DNA of 57,426 bases, taken from Burkholderiaceae bacterium. Its GTDB lineage: Bacteria > Pseudomonadota > Gammaproteobacteria > Burkholderiales > Burkholderiaceae_C. The stretch spans positions 1-57,426 of the forward strand of contig JACSRS010000032.1 of the NCBI GenBank assembly GCA_014879655.1, in the 5' to 3' direction. Positions 36,192 through 44,857 of the stretch are shown here, piece by piece; the stretch's first letter is position 1; the number at the start of each line of letters is the position of its first letter. The notes under the pieces are model-generated. The model was not told the DNA's origin and ran no database searches. It saw only the letters and a program-made list of their open reading frames with translations. Position numbers and translations under genes: made by a program.

Positions 36192-38246
36192 ATGTTCAAG
36201 AAGATCCTGATTGCCAACCGCGGCGAGATCGCCTGCCGCGTCATTGCCACGGCCCGAAAGATGGGCATCCAGACCGTCGCCGTCTATTCCGAGGCCGATC
36301 GCGATGCACGCCATGTGCTGCTGGCGGACGAATCGGTCTGCATCGGACCGGCGCCTTCCCGCGAGTCTTACCTGGTGATGGACAAGATCATTGACGCCTG
36401 CAAGCAGACCGGCGCACAGGCCGTCCATCCGGGTTACGGCTTCCTGTCTGAAAACGCCGAGTTCTCTCGCCGGCTCGAAGAAGAGGGCATCGTGTTCATC
36501 GGCCCCAAGCACCATTCGGTGGGCCAGATGGGCGACAAGATCGCTTCCAAGAAGCTGGCCAAAGAAGCCGGCGTCAACACGATTCCGGGGTACAGCGATG
36601 CCATCGATACCGCCGAGCAGGCGGTGGAGATTGCCCGCGGCATCGGCTACCCTGTGATGATCAAGGCCTCCGCCGGCGGCGGCGGCAAGGGCCTGCGCGT
36701 GGCATTCGACGACAAGGAATGCCTGGAAGGCTTCACTTCGTGCCGCAATGAGGCGCGCACGGCGTTTGGTGACGACCGTATCCTGCTCGAAAAGTATGTG
36801 CTGGAGCCGCGCCACATCGAAATCCAGGTACTGGGTGACAGCCAGGGCAACTGCATTTATCTGAACGAGCGGGAATGCTCCATCCAGCGCCGGCACCAGA
36901 AGGTCATCGAAGAGGCGCCGTCGCCCTTCATTTCAGATACCACCCGCAAGGCCATGGGCGAGCAGGCGGTGGCACTGGCCAAAGCTGTGAAGTACGAAAG
37001 CGCCGGGACGGTGGAATTCGTCGTCGGCAGCGACCAGAGCTTCTATTTCCTTGAAATGAACACCCGGCTGCAGGTGGAGCATCCGGTTACCGAATGCATC
37101 ACCGGCGTCGATCTGGTCGAGATGATGATCCGCGTCGCGGCTGGCGAGCCGCTGCCGATTACGCAGGAGCAGGTGCAGCGCAACGGCTGGGCCATCGAGT
37201 GCCGTATCAATGCAGAAGACCCTTTTCGCAATTTCCTGCCGTCCACCGGCCGACTGGTCCGTTTCCAGCCGCCGGCGCAAACCATGTTCCAGGCGGATAC
37301 GTCCCGCTTGCTGGGCGTGCGCGTGGACACCGGCGTGCAGGATGGCGGCGAGATTCCGATGTATTACGACTCGATGATTGCCAAGCTCATCGTGCATGGC
37401 GTTGATCGCAACGATGCCATTGCGAAGATGCGCGAGGCGCTCAACGGCTTTGTGATTCGCGGCATCAGCAGCAACATTCCTTTCCAGGCCGCGCTGCTGG
37501 CCCATCCGCGTTTCGTCGCCGGCGACTTCAACACCGGTTTCATCGCCGAGGAATATGCGCAGGGTTTCCGCGCCGAAGACGTACCGCACGACGATGTCAA
37601 CTTCCTCGTCGCGCTGGCTGCGTTCGTGCGCCGCAAGTCGCGCGAGCGCGCTGCGGGTCTGTCCGGCCAGTTGCCGGGCTACGGTGTGCAGGTTGGCCGC
37701 GACTACACGGTGGTCGTGCTGTCGGCGCAGGACCACAGCCGCTACCAATACTTGCCGGTGCACGTCGACGAATTCGTCGGCAAGCCGGGCGTGGCCATCA
37801 TCCGTGTGGCCGACCGGCAGTACGAACTGAGCAGCGCATCGCGTCTCAACGACGTGCGCATTGAAGGCACCGTCAACGGCCAGCCGTTCACCGCCCAGAT
37901 GGAGCGGGGGACGCTGAAGAACCCGCTGGCGCTGCGGGTGCAGCACAACGGTACCCAGATCGAAGTGCTGGTGATGTCACCGCGAATGGCGGAACTGCAC
38001 CGGTTGATGCCGTTCAAGGCGCCGCCGGACATGAGCCGCTATGTGCTGTCGCCGATGCCCGGCCTGCTGGTCGATGTGGCCGTGGTCCCGGGTCAGAAAG
38101 TGCAGGCGGGTGAGCGCGTTGCCGTGATCGAAGCCATGAAGATGGAAAACGTCCTGTTTGCCACCGCCGATGGCGTGGTGGGCAAGGTGCTGGCGAACAA
38201 AGGCGAGAGCCTGACCGTCGACCAGCCCATCATCGAGTTCGCCTGA
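36192..38246 (+). CDS. pccA: Propionyl-CoA carboxylase, biotin carboxylase/BCCP (alpha) subunit
   Basis: 684-aa biotin-dependent subunit. The biotin carboxylase domain starts MFKKILIANRGEIACRVI and has ATP-grasp loop KASAGGGGKGLRV, ERECSIQRRHQKVIEE and FLEMNTRLQVEHPVTE. The C-terminal biotinyl domain carries the lysine in VIEAMKMENVLFA, and the stretch between (about residues 460-600) fits the BT linker domain of propionyl-CoA carboxylases. The start ATG 36192 has CGGAGAACGAGA upstream. Confidence 0.95.
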   Translation: MFKKILIANRGEIACRVIATARKMGIQTVAVYSEADRDARHVLLADESVCIGPAPSRESYLVMDKIIDACKQTGAQAVHPGYGFLSENAEFSRRLEEEGIVFIGPKHHSVGQMGDKIASKKLAKEAGVNTIPGYSDAIDTAEQAVEIARGIGYPVMIKASAGGGGKGLRVAFDDKECLEGFTSCRNEARTAFGDDRILLEKYVLEPRHIEIQVLGDSQGNCIYLNERECSIQRRHQKVIEEAPSPFISDTTRKAMGEQAVALAKAVKYESAGTVEFVVGSDQSFYFLEMNTRLQVEHPVTECITGVDLVEMMIRVAAGEPLPITQEQVQRNGWAIECRINAEDPFRNFLPSTGRLVRFQPPAQTMFQADTSRLLGVRVDTGVQDGGEIPMYYDSMIAKLIVHGVDRNDAIAKMREALNGFVIRGISSNIPFQAALLAHPRFVAGDFNTGFIAEEYAQGFRAEDVPHDDVNFLVALAAFVRRKSRERAAGLSGQLPGYGVQVGRDYTVVVLSAQDHSRYQYLPVHVDEFVGKPGVAIIRVADRQYELSSASRLNDVRIEGTVNGQPFTAQMERGTLKNPLALRVQHNGTQIEVLVMSPRMAELHRLMPFKAPPDMSRYVLSPMPGLLVDVAVVPGQKVQAGERVAVIEAMKMENVLFATADGVVGKVLANKGESLTVDQPIIEFA

Positions 38247-38273
38247 GAGCGCACGGACCCCGAAGGAGCCGCC

Positions 38274-38753
38274 ATGCAAAGACCGTTCAAGGTGCTGGGC
38301 ATCCAGCAAATCGCCATCGGCGCGCCCGACAAGACGCGCCTGCAAAAGCTCTGGGTCGACCTGCTCGGACTGGAGGTGATCGGCACCTTCCGCAGCGAGC
38401 GGGAGAACGTCGACGAAGACATCTGCGCCATCGGCAGCGGCCCGTTCAAGGTCGAGGTGGACCTGTTGCAGCCGCTCGACCCCGAACGCAAGCCCGCCGT
38501 GCACACCACGCCGCTGAACCATGTGGGGCTGTGGATCGACGATCTGCCGAAAGCCGTCGAATGGCTCGGTCAGCAAGGCTTGCGCTTTGCGCCCGGTGGC
38601 ATCCGCAAAGGCGCGGCCGGCTTCGACATCTGCTTCGTCCATCCGAAGGGCAGCGACGAACTGCCGGTCAGTGGCGAGGGTGTGCTGATCGAACTGGTGC
38701 AGGCGCCGCCGGAAGTGGTCGACGCTTTTGCACGCCTGGCGGCCACAAGCTGA
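38274..38753 (+). CDS. VOC-family protein, methylmalonyl-CoA epimerase-like
   Basis: 159-aa glyoxalase-fold protein closing the propionate operon, the place where an epimerase for methylmalonyl-CoA is expected. It aligns by eye with the epimerase: [44 protein letters not shown] and GVLIELVQ. The first metal ligand, normally His in the xDHVA position, is Gln here (GIQQIAI), and the second, normally Gln, appears as Glu (KVEVDL); the third His and the last Glu are kept. Epimerase activity is therefore likely from context but not certain. Confidence 0.78.
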   Translation: MQRPFKVLGIQQIAIGAPDKTRLQKLWVDLLGLEVIGTFRSERENVDEDICAIGSGPFKVEVDLLQPLDPERKPAVHTTPLNHVGLWIDDLPKAVEWLGQQGLRFAPGGIRKGAAGFDICFVHPKGSDELPVSGEGVLIELVQAPPEVVDAFARLAATS

Positions 38754-38754
38754 A

Positions 38755-38768
38755 TTGATCCTGATCAA
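38755..38768 (+). promoter_or_regulatory. FNR/Anr-type box upstream of the 2-oxoacid oxidoreductase operon
   Basis: TTGAT-CCTG-ATCAA is a perfect FNR/Anr palindrome, immediately after the VOC stop and 114 bases before the first gene of the next operon. TAGACT at 38822-38827 could be a -10, placing the box near -72, a class I activator position. TCCCCGGGGA (38781-38790) is another perfect palindrome in the spacer. Confidence 0.65.
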
Positions 38769-38881
38769 GTGAACCGGTTGTCCCCGGGGATTCCCTGAGG
38801 TCCCCGGCATTGTCGCGGGCCTAGACTGTTTCTTTCGCGAGGCGCACGCGTCCTGTGTGCCAGACGGCCAAGGAGGCAGCT

Positions 38882-40711
38882 TTGCAACCCACCAGGATTT
38901 CGGACCCGGCCTATTTCCACAAGGTCGTCGATTGCCAGTGGGCCTGTCCGGCCCATACCCCCGTTCCCGAATACATCCGCCTGATCGGCCAGGGTCGCTA
39001 CAGCGATGCCTACATGATCAACTGGGTGTCCAACGTCTTCCCCGGCGTGCTGGGGCGCACTTGCGACCGCCCCTGCGAGCCGGCCTGTCGGCGCGGCAGG
39101 GTCGAAGAAAACAACGGCGAGAAGCCGGAGCCGGTGGCGATCTGCCGCCTCAAGCGGGTTGCAGCCGATCACAAGGATGACGTCAAATCGCGCATGCCGA
39201 GCGTACAGCCGCCCAACGGCTTGCGCGTCGCCTGCGTAGGCGCGGGGCCGTCGGCGCTGACCGTGGCCCGGGATTTGGCGCCGCTGGGCTACCAGGTGAC
39301 GGTGTACGACGGCGAAGCCAAGGCCGGTGGTTTCATCCGCACGCAGATTCCGCGATTTCGCCTGCCCGAGTCGGTGATTGACGAGGAGACCGGCTACATC
39401 CTTGATCTGGGCGTCGAATTCCGCGCCGGCGAGCGGATCGATTCGATGAAAGACCTGCTGAGCCGCGGCTACGACGCCATTTTTGTCGGCTGTGGCGCAC
39501 CGCGCGGGCGCGATCTGGACGTGCCGGGCCGCAAGGAGGCGGCTGGCCAGATTCACATCGGCATCGACTGGCTGGCATCGGTGTCGTTCGGCCATGTCAC
39601 CGGCGTTGGCGAGCGCGTGATCGTGCTGGGTGGTGGCAACACCGCGATGGATTGCTGCCGCTCGGCGCGTCGTCTGGGCGGCAAGGACGTGAAAGTCGTG
39701 GTGCGCAGCGGCTACGACGAAATGAAGGCCTCACCCTGGGAGAAAGAGGACGCGGTCCACGAAGGCATCCCGATTCTCAATTTCCACGTGCCGAAGAGTT
39801 TTCAGCACCAGGACGGCAAGCTGACCGGCATGACGTTCGAGCTGGTCTCGGCCACTTACGACGACAAGGGGCGGCGCAACCTGGTGCCCACCGGCGAACC
39901 CGACGTTTTTCTGGAATGCGACACCGTGCTGGTTGCCGTCGGGCAGGAAAACGCCTTTCCCTGGATCGAGGCCGATTGCGGCATCGAGTTCGACCGCTGG
40001 GGTTTGCCGGTGCTGGACAAGGACAGTTTCCGTTCCACGAACCCCAAGGTTTTTTTCGGTGGCGACGCGGCTTTCGGGCCGCGCAACATCATCACCGCGG
40101 TGGCGCATGGGCATGAGGCGGCAGTGTCGATCGACCGCTTCCTGCATGACGAGGCGGTCGACCGGCGGCCGCCGCCCCTGACGAACCTGATGTCCCAGAA
40201 GATGGGCATCCATGAATGGAGCTATCACAACGACGTGTCGCTCGACGCGCGCTTCAAGGTGCCCTGGGCGGCGGCCCAGCAGGCGCTGGCGAACATCCGC
40301 GTCGAGGTGGAACTGGGATTTGACGCGGCCACCGCCTTCAAGGAAGCCAGCCGCTGCCTGAACTGCGATGTGCAGACGGTTTTCAACCGCGACACCTGCA
40401 TCGAGTGCGATGCCTGCGTCGACATCTGCCCGATGGACTGCATCACCTTCACCGACAACGGCGACGAACCCGACCTCAGAACCCGGCTGAAGGCACCTGC
40501 AACCAATTTCGCACAGGATCTGTACGTTTCAGACGAACTGAAGACGGGCCGGGTACTGGTCAAGGACGAAGATGTCTGCCTGCACTGCGGCCTGTGCGCC
40601 GAGCGCTGCCCGACCGGTGCCTGGGACATGCAGAAGTTTCTGTTGAAAACCACCCAGGCCGGCCCCGCCTGCCGGGACGCAACCGTCAAGACCGAGGTGG
40701 AGGCCGCATGA
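38882..40711 (+). CDS. FAD/Fe-S oxidoreductase subunit (GltD-like plus ferredoxin domain) of the 2-oxoacid oxidoreductase
   Basis: 609-aa electron-transfer protein. The N-terminal region has Fe-S cysteines (VDCQWACPAHTP, GRTCDRPCEPACRRG), as in the glutamate synthase small subunit. Two Rossmann loops follow, VACVGAGPSALTVARDLAPLG for FAD and VIVLGGGNTAMDCCRSARRLG for NAD(P)H. The C-terminus has two 4Fe-4S motifs, CIECDACVDICPMD and CLHCGLCAERCPTG. TTG 38882 is chosen as start because AGGAGG lies five bases upstream; GTG 38855 is the alternative. It overlaps korA by ATGA. It should pass electrons between 2-oxoacid oxidation, ferredoxin and NADP, as the third subunit of 2-oxoglutarate:NADP oxidoreductase in Azoarcus. 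Confidence 0.85.
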   Translation: MQPTRISDPAYFHKVVDCQWACPAHTPVPEYIRLIGQGRYSDAYMINWVSNVFPGVLGRTCDRPCEPACRRGRVEENNGEKPEPVAICRLKRVAADHKDDVKSRMPSVQPPNGLRVACVGAGPSALTVARDLAPLGYQVTVYDGEAKAGGFIRTQIPRFRLPESVIDEETGYILDLGVEFRAGERIDSMKDLLSRGYDAIFVGCGAPRGRDLDVPGRKEAAGQIHIGIDWLASVSFGHVTGVGERVIVLGGGNTAMDCCRSARRLGGKDVKVVVRSGYDEMKASPWEKEDAVHEGIPILNFHVPKSFQHQDGKLTGMTFELVSATYDDKGRRNLVPTGEPDVFLECDTVLVAVGQENAFPWIEADCGIEFDRWGLPVLDKDSFRSTNPKVFFGGDAAFGPRNIITAVAHGHEAAVSIDRFLHDEAVDRRPPPLTNLMSQKMGIHEWSYHNDVSLDARFKVPWAAAQQALANIRVEVELGFDAATAFKEASRCLNCDVQTVFNRDTCIECDACVDICPMDCITFTDNGDEPDLRTRLKAPATNFAQDLYVSDELKTGRVLVKDEDVCLHCGLCAERCPTGAWDMQKFLLKTTQAGPACRDATVKTEVEAA

Positions 40712-42540
40712 AGCGCATTGAAGGCGTCAACGATTTCGTCATCAAGTTCGCCAACGTCAACGGCTCGGGTTCCGCCTCTGCCAACGAACTGTTTGCCAAG
40801 GCGGTGATGCGCATGGGCGTGCCGGTCAGCCCGCGCAACATCTTCCCCAGCAACATTCAGGGGCTGCCGACCTGGTATGAGGCGCGCGTTTGCGAAAAGG
40901 GTTACCACGGTCGGCGCGGCGGCGTGGACATGATGGTCGCGATGAATCCGCAGACCTGGGACGCGGATGTGGCCGAGATCGAACCAGGCGGCTACCTGTT
41001 CTACGACAGCACCCGCCCGATTCCGCCAGACCGGTTCCGCGACGACATTCATGTCATCGGCATGCCGCTGACCGAGATCAGCAACGCCACCTACCAGGAT
41101 CCGCGCCAGCGCCAGTTGTTCAAGAACATCATCTACGTCGGTGCGCTGTCGGTGCTGCTGGACCTGGACGCAGCCGTTTTTGAAAAGCTGTTTGCCGAGC
41201 AGTACAAGGGCAAGGAGCGGCTGCTCTCGGCCAACCTGCAGGCGCTGGCGCTGGGGCGCGACTTTGCCACCGAGCACCTGGATGCGCCGCTGGGCATCCG
41301 GGTGCGCAAGGCCGACAAGGTTGGCGACCAGATCTTCACCGACGGCAACAGCGCAGCAGCGCTGGGCCTGATCTACGGGGGCGCCACGGTGGCGGCCTGG
41401 TACCCGATCACGCCATCTTCGTCGGTTCCGGAGGCGTTCCAGAAGTACTGCGACAAGTTTCGCGTCGACCCGGAAACCGGCCAGCACCGCTATGCCATCG
41501 TACAGGCCGAAGACGAACTGGCGTCCATCGGCATGGTGGTGGGTGCCGGCTGGAACGGCGCGCGTGCCTTCACGGCCACGTCAGGCCCCGGCGTTTCGCT
41601 GATGACCGAATTCATCGGCCTGGCCTATTTCGCGGAGATACCGGTCACGATCATCAATGTGCAACGGGGTGGGCCGTCGACCGGCATGCCCACGCGAACC
41701 CAGCAATCCGATCTGCTGGCCTGTGCCTACGCCTCGCACGGCGACACCAAACATGTGTTGCTGTTTCCACAGGATCCGCACGAATGTTTCGAGCATTCGG
41801 CGGCGGCGCTGGACCTGGCCGACCGACTGCAGACGCCGGTCTTCGTGATGACCGACCTGGACATCGGCATGAATCAGCGGCTGTGCAAACCATTCGCGTG
41901 GGACGATACCCGCAGCTATGACCGTGGCAAGGTGATGACTGCGGAAGAACTGGAGGCCGGCAAGGATTTCGGTCGCTACAAGGACGTCGACGGCGACGGC
42001 ATCCCCTGGCGGACCCTGCCGGGCACCCATCCTACAAAGGGCGCTTATTTCACGCGCGGCACCACCCGCAACCCCTATGCCCAATACTCCGAGCGGGGGC
42101 CGGACTACACCTACAACATGGAGAGGCTGCTGCGCAAGTTCCGCACGGCCGCCGGCCTGGTGCCGCAGCCGGTGCTGCGCCCGGCACCTCGGAAAACCGC
42201 TTTTGGCGTCATCTACTACGGATCCACCACGCCGGCCATGCGCGAGGCGCTGGATGTGCTGGAGGCCGAGGACCGGCCGGTTGACGCCCTGCGACTGTGC
42301 GCCTTTCCGTTCCCGGATTCAGTGCTGGAATTCATCGCCGCCCACGACCGGGTGTTCGTGGTCGAGCAAAACCGCGATGGGCAGATGCGATCCCTGCTGG
42401 TCAACGAACTGAACGTCGATCCTGCCCGACTGGTGCCCGTCCTGCATTACGACGGAACGCCGATCACCGCGCGGTTCATCACCGGCGAAATTCGCAAGAA
42501 TCTGGGCAAGAACCTGGTGGCAGCCAAGGAGCACGCATGA
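40708..42540 (+). CDS. korA: 2-oxoacid:acceptor oxidoreductase, alpha subunit (fused gamma-alpha), probably 2-oxoglutarate-specific
   Basis: 610-aa subunit. Residues about 1-190 are the gamma-type domain (MKRIEGVNDFVIKFANVNGS, SPRNIFPSNIQGLPTWYEAR). The rest is the pyrimidine-binding alpha domain: GNSAAALGLIYGGATVAAWYP, PITPSSSVPEAF, ATSGPGVSLMTEFIGLAYFA and QRGGPSTGMPTRTQQSDLL. Gamma-alpha fusion is usual for two-subunit KorAB/OforAB enzymes. The start codon overlaps the stop of the flavin subunit and its own stop overlaps korB, so the three subunits are made together. Confidence 0.92.
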   Translation: MKRIEGVNDFVIKFANVNGSGSASANELFAKAVMRMGVPVSPRNIFPSNIQGLPTWYEARVCEKGYHGRRGGVDMMVAMNPQTWDADVAEIEPGGYLFYDSTRPIPPDRFRDDIHVIGMPLTEISNATYQDPRQRQLFKNIIYVGALSVLLDLDAAVFEKLFAEQYKGKERLLSANLQALALGRDFATEHLDAPLGIRVRKADKVGDQIFTDGNSAAALGLIYGGATVAAWYPITPSSSVPEAFQKYCDKFRVDPETGQHRYAIVQAEDELASIGMVVGAGWNGARAFTATSGPGVSLMTEFIGLAYFAEIPVTIINVQRGGPSTGMPTRTQQSDLLACAYASHGDTKHVLLFPQDPHECFEHSAAALDLADRLQTPVFVMTDLDIGMNQRLCKPFAWDDTRSYDRGKVMTAEELEAGKDFGRYKDVDGDGIPWRTLPGTHPTKGAYFTRGTTRNPYAQYSERGPDYTYNMERLLRKFRTAAGLVPQPVLRPAPRKTAFGVIYYGSTTPAMREALDVLEAEDRPVDALRLCAFPFPDSVLEFIAAHDRVFVVEQNRDGQMRSLLVNELNVDPARLVPVLHYDGTPITARFITGEIRKNLGKNLVAAKEHA

Positions 42541-43592
42541 CCTACATCGCCAAACCCCGCCTGCACCACCCGACGCTCACCAAGAACCAGGTGGGCTATA
42601 CCCGGCGCGACTACGAGGGGCGCATTTCCACACTTTGTGCCGGCTGTGGCCATGATTCGATCTCGGCCGCCATCATCCAGGCCTGCTGGGAACTGGACAT
42701 CGAACCGCACCGCGTGGCGAAGCTTTCAGGCATCGGCTGCAGTTCCAAGACACCTGATTACTTTCTGGGCGCCTCTCATGGATTCAACACGGTGCACGGT
42801 CGCATGCCGTCGGTGCTGACCGGCGCAAATCTGGCCAATCGCGACCTGTTGTACCTGGGCGTTTCGGGCGACGGCGACTCGGCCTCGATCGGACTCGGGC
42901 AGTTTGCCAATGCGATGCGCCGGGGCGTGCGCATGGCCTACATCGTCGAAAACAACGGCGTCTACGGCCTGACCAAGGGCCAGTTCTCGGCCACCGCCGA
43001 TCGCGGGTCCAAGAGCAAGAAGGGCGTGATCAACAGTGACAGCCCGGTCGATCTGGTCGGCTTGGCGCTGCAATTGGGGGCCACTTTCGTGGCACGCAGT
43101 TTTTCGGGCGACAAGGCACAGCTGGTGCCGCTGATCAAGGGCGCCATTGCGCACGGCGGCGCAGCCTTCATCGATGTGATCAGCCCGTGCGTGACCTTCA
43201 ACAACCATGGCGGAAGCACCAAGAGCTACGACTACGTGCGCCAGCACAACGAAGCCGTCAGCCGCATCGATTTCATGAGCCCGCGCGATGAAATCACCAC
43301 CGAATACGCTCCTGGCGAGGTGGTCGACGTGCCGCAGCATGACGGATCGGTGTTGCGGCTGCGCAAACTGCATGCTGATTACGACCCCACCGACCGCTAC
43401 GCGGCGATGAGCTACATGAATGCGCACCATGCGAGAGGCGAGGTGGTGACCGGCCTGCTGTACCTCGATCCGCTGGCCACCGACCTGCTCACCGCCATGA
43501 ACACCACCCGCGTGCCGCTGAATGCGCTGGGCGAAGCCGAACTTTGCCCGGGCGCGCAGGCGCTGGAGAAGATCAACGCGTCGCTGCGATGA
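42537..43592 (+). CDS. korB: 2-oxoacid:acceptor oxidoreductase, beta subunit (TPP-binding)
   Basis: 351-aa catalytic partner of KorA. Cluster cysteines and TPP elements are visible: LCAGCGHDSISAAI, SGIGCSSKTPDYF, HGRMPSVLTGANLANRDL, the TPP-Mg motif GVSGDGDSASIGLGQFANAMRR, and NNGVYGLTKGQFSATA, which carries the GLTKGQ signature of 2-oxoglutarate/2-oxoacid ferredoxin oxidoreductases. CVTFNNHGGSTKSY provides another conserved Cys. ATG 42537 overlaps the korA stop. Confidence 0.93.
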   Translation: MTYIAKPRLHHPTLTKNQVGYTRRDYEGRISTLCAGCGHDSISAAIIQACWELDIEPHRVAKLSGIGCSSKTPDYFLGASHGFNTVHGRMPSVLTGANLANRDLLYLGVSGDGDSASIGLGQFANAMRRGVRMAYIVENNGVYGLTKGQFSATADRGSKSKKGVINSDSPVDLVGLALQLGATFVARSFSGDKAQLVPLIKGAIAHGGAAFIDVISPCVTFNNHGGSTKSYDYVRQHNEAVSRIDFMSPRDEITTEYAPGEVVDVPQHDGSVLRLRKLHADYDPTDRYAAMSYMNAHHARGEVVTGLLYLDPLATDLLTAMNTTRVPLNALGEAELCPGAQALEKINASLR

Positions 43593-43650
43593 GTGTGACA
43601 AAGCCGCACCAGGCGGCCTTTCCTCAACCCATGCAACACAGGAGGACGGC

Positions 43651-44091
43651 ATGACCGAACGCACAGTTTTTCAATCGATGTCCCACCGGCACGTGATCAG
43701 CCTTGGGCCGCAGTCCAGCGTCTGGGAAGCCGCCTGCGTGATGACCAAGGCCAACTGCGGCAGTGTGCTGGTGATCGAAACACCCGGCCAATTGCTGGGC
43801 ATCGTCACCGAGCGTGATCTGATGACGCGGGTGCTGGCCAAGGCGCTCAATCCGGAGACGACGCATCTGGCCGAGGTGATGACCAGGAACCCGCGAACGG
43901 TGCCGCCGCAGATGCCGGTGTCTGACGCGGTGGTCATCATGATCGAGCGCGGTTTTCGGCATCTGCCCATCGTTGACGACACCGGCAAAATCCTCGGGGT
44001 CTTTTCGGTCCGCGATGCGCTGCCGCGCGAGATTGGCGCTGCAGTGAGTCTGGCCGAGTTTCACGAGCAGGTGAACGACGCGCTGGGTTGA
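43651..44091 (+). CDS. CBS-domain pair protein
   Basis: 146-aa protein made of two CBS repeats: GSVLVIETPGQLLGIVTERDLMTRV and HLPIVDDTGKILGVFSVRDAL, a typical adenosyl-nucleotide-sensing module. AGGAGGA precedes ATG 43651. It sits 58 bases behind korB on the same strand and is probably part of the kor transcript, where it could sense energy charge; no partner domain is fused. Confidence 0.85.
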   Translation: MTERTVFQSMSHRHVISLGPQSSVWEAACVMTKANCGSVLVIETPGQLLGIVTERDLMTRVLAKALNPETTHLAEVMTRNPRTVPPQMPVSDAVVIMIERGFRHLPIVDDTGKILGVFSVRDALPREIGAAVSLAEFHEQVNDALG

Positions 44092-44151
44092 GCGCGGTCG
44101 GCCTGAACCGCCCGTTGCGACCCATGGCCGAGGGCGCACCGGCGTCTAGCT

Positions 44152-44838
44152 TCAGCTTTTCGGGTTGATCGCCGCGGAGCGGCTTCTGGCCCGCGCCAGC
44201 GCGGCTTCGATCACCTGGCGCTTTTTGTCCAGTACCTGCGGATCGGTGTGGCGGGAGTGGGCCGGCAGGTCCGCCAGTTTCATTTCGGCCTTTTTTTCAA
44301 GACGCAGCGCCTGCTCGTGTGCATCGCGCTCGGCCTTTTGCCGGTGAAAGGCGTAGCGCTGGCGCGCCTGTTCGGCCAGCGTGGCGGACCAGGCCGCCCA
44401 ACCGGTGTCGGAGCCCGAGACGTTCTCCATCGAAATGCAGTCGACCGGGCACACGGGAATGCACAGGTCACAGCCGGTGCAATAAGGTTCGATCACGGTG
44501 TGCATCAGCTTGTTGCTGCCGACAATGGCGTCGGTCGGGCAGGCTTTGATACACAGGGTGCAGCCGATGCACCACGCCTCGTCGATGACTGCCACCGAAC
44601 GCGGGCCCTCCGTCCCGTGTTCCGGGTCGAGTGGTTCTACCGGCAGTCCTGTCAGCGCAGCCAGTCGTGCAACGCCTTCGGCACCACCCGGCGGGCACCG
44701 GTTGATCGGTGCTTCGCCGGAGGCGATTGCCTGCGCATAGGCTGCACAGTCCGGGTAGCCGCAGCGCGTGCACTGCGTCTGTGGCAAGTCGTCCAGCAGG
44801 CGCTGCGCCAGACCGTCCTTCAGCAGGGCGTCCTTCAA
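44152..44838 (-). CDS. RnfB/RsxB-like ferredoxin-type electron transfer protein
   Basis: 228-aa iron-sulfur protein. The N-terminal Fe-S domain is [18 protein letters not shown] with NRCPPGG (RnfB-type cluster). Two 4Fe-4S motifs follow, [16 protein letters not shown] and [14 protein letters not shown]. The C-terminus is charged and helical ([20 protein letters not shown]). It has no N-terminal membrane anchor, and no other rnf/rsx genes are near. It is convergent with the kor operon and ends next to it. Confidence 0.85.
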   Translation of the reverse strand: MKDALLKDGLAQRLLDDLPQTQCTRCGYPDCAAYAQAIASGEAPINRCPPGGAEGVARLAALTGLPVEPLDPEHGTEGPRSVAVIDEAWCIGCTLCIKACPTDAIVGSNKLMHTVIEPYCTGCDLCIPVCPVDCISMENVSGSDTGWAAWSATLAEQARQRYAFHRQKAERDAHEQALRLEKKAEMKLADLPAHSRHTDPQVLDKKRQVIEAALARARSRSAAINPKS

Positions 44839-44857
44839 GACGCGCTTTCGGGTGGCT

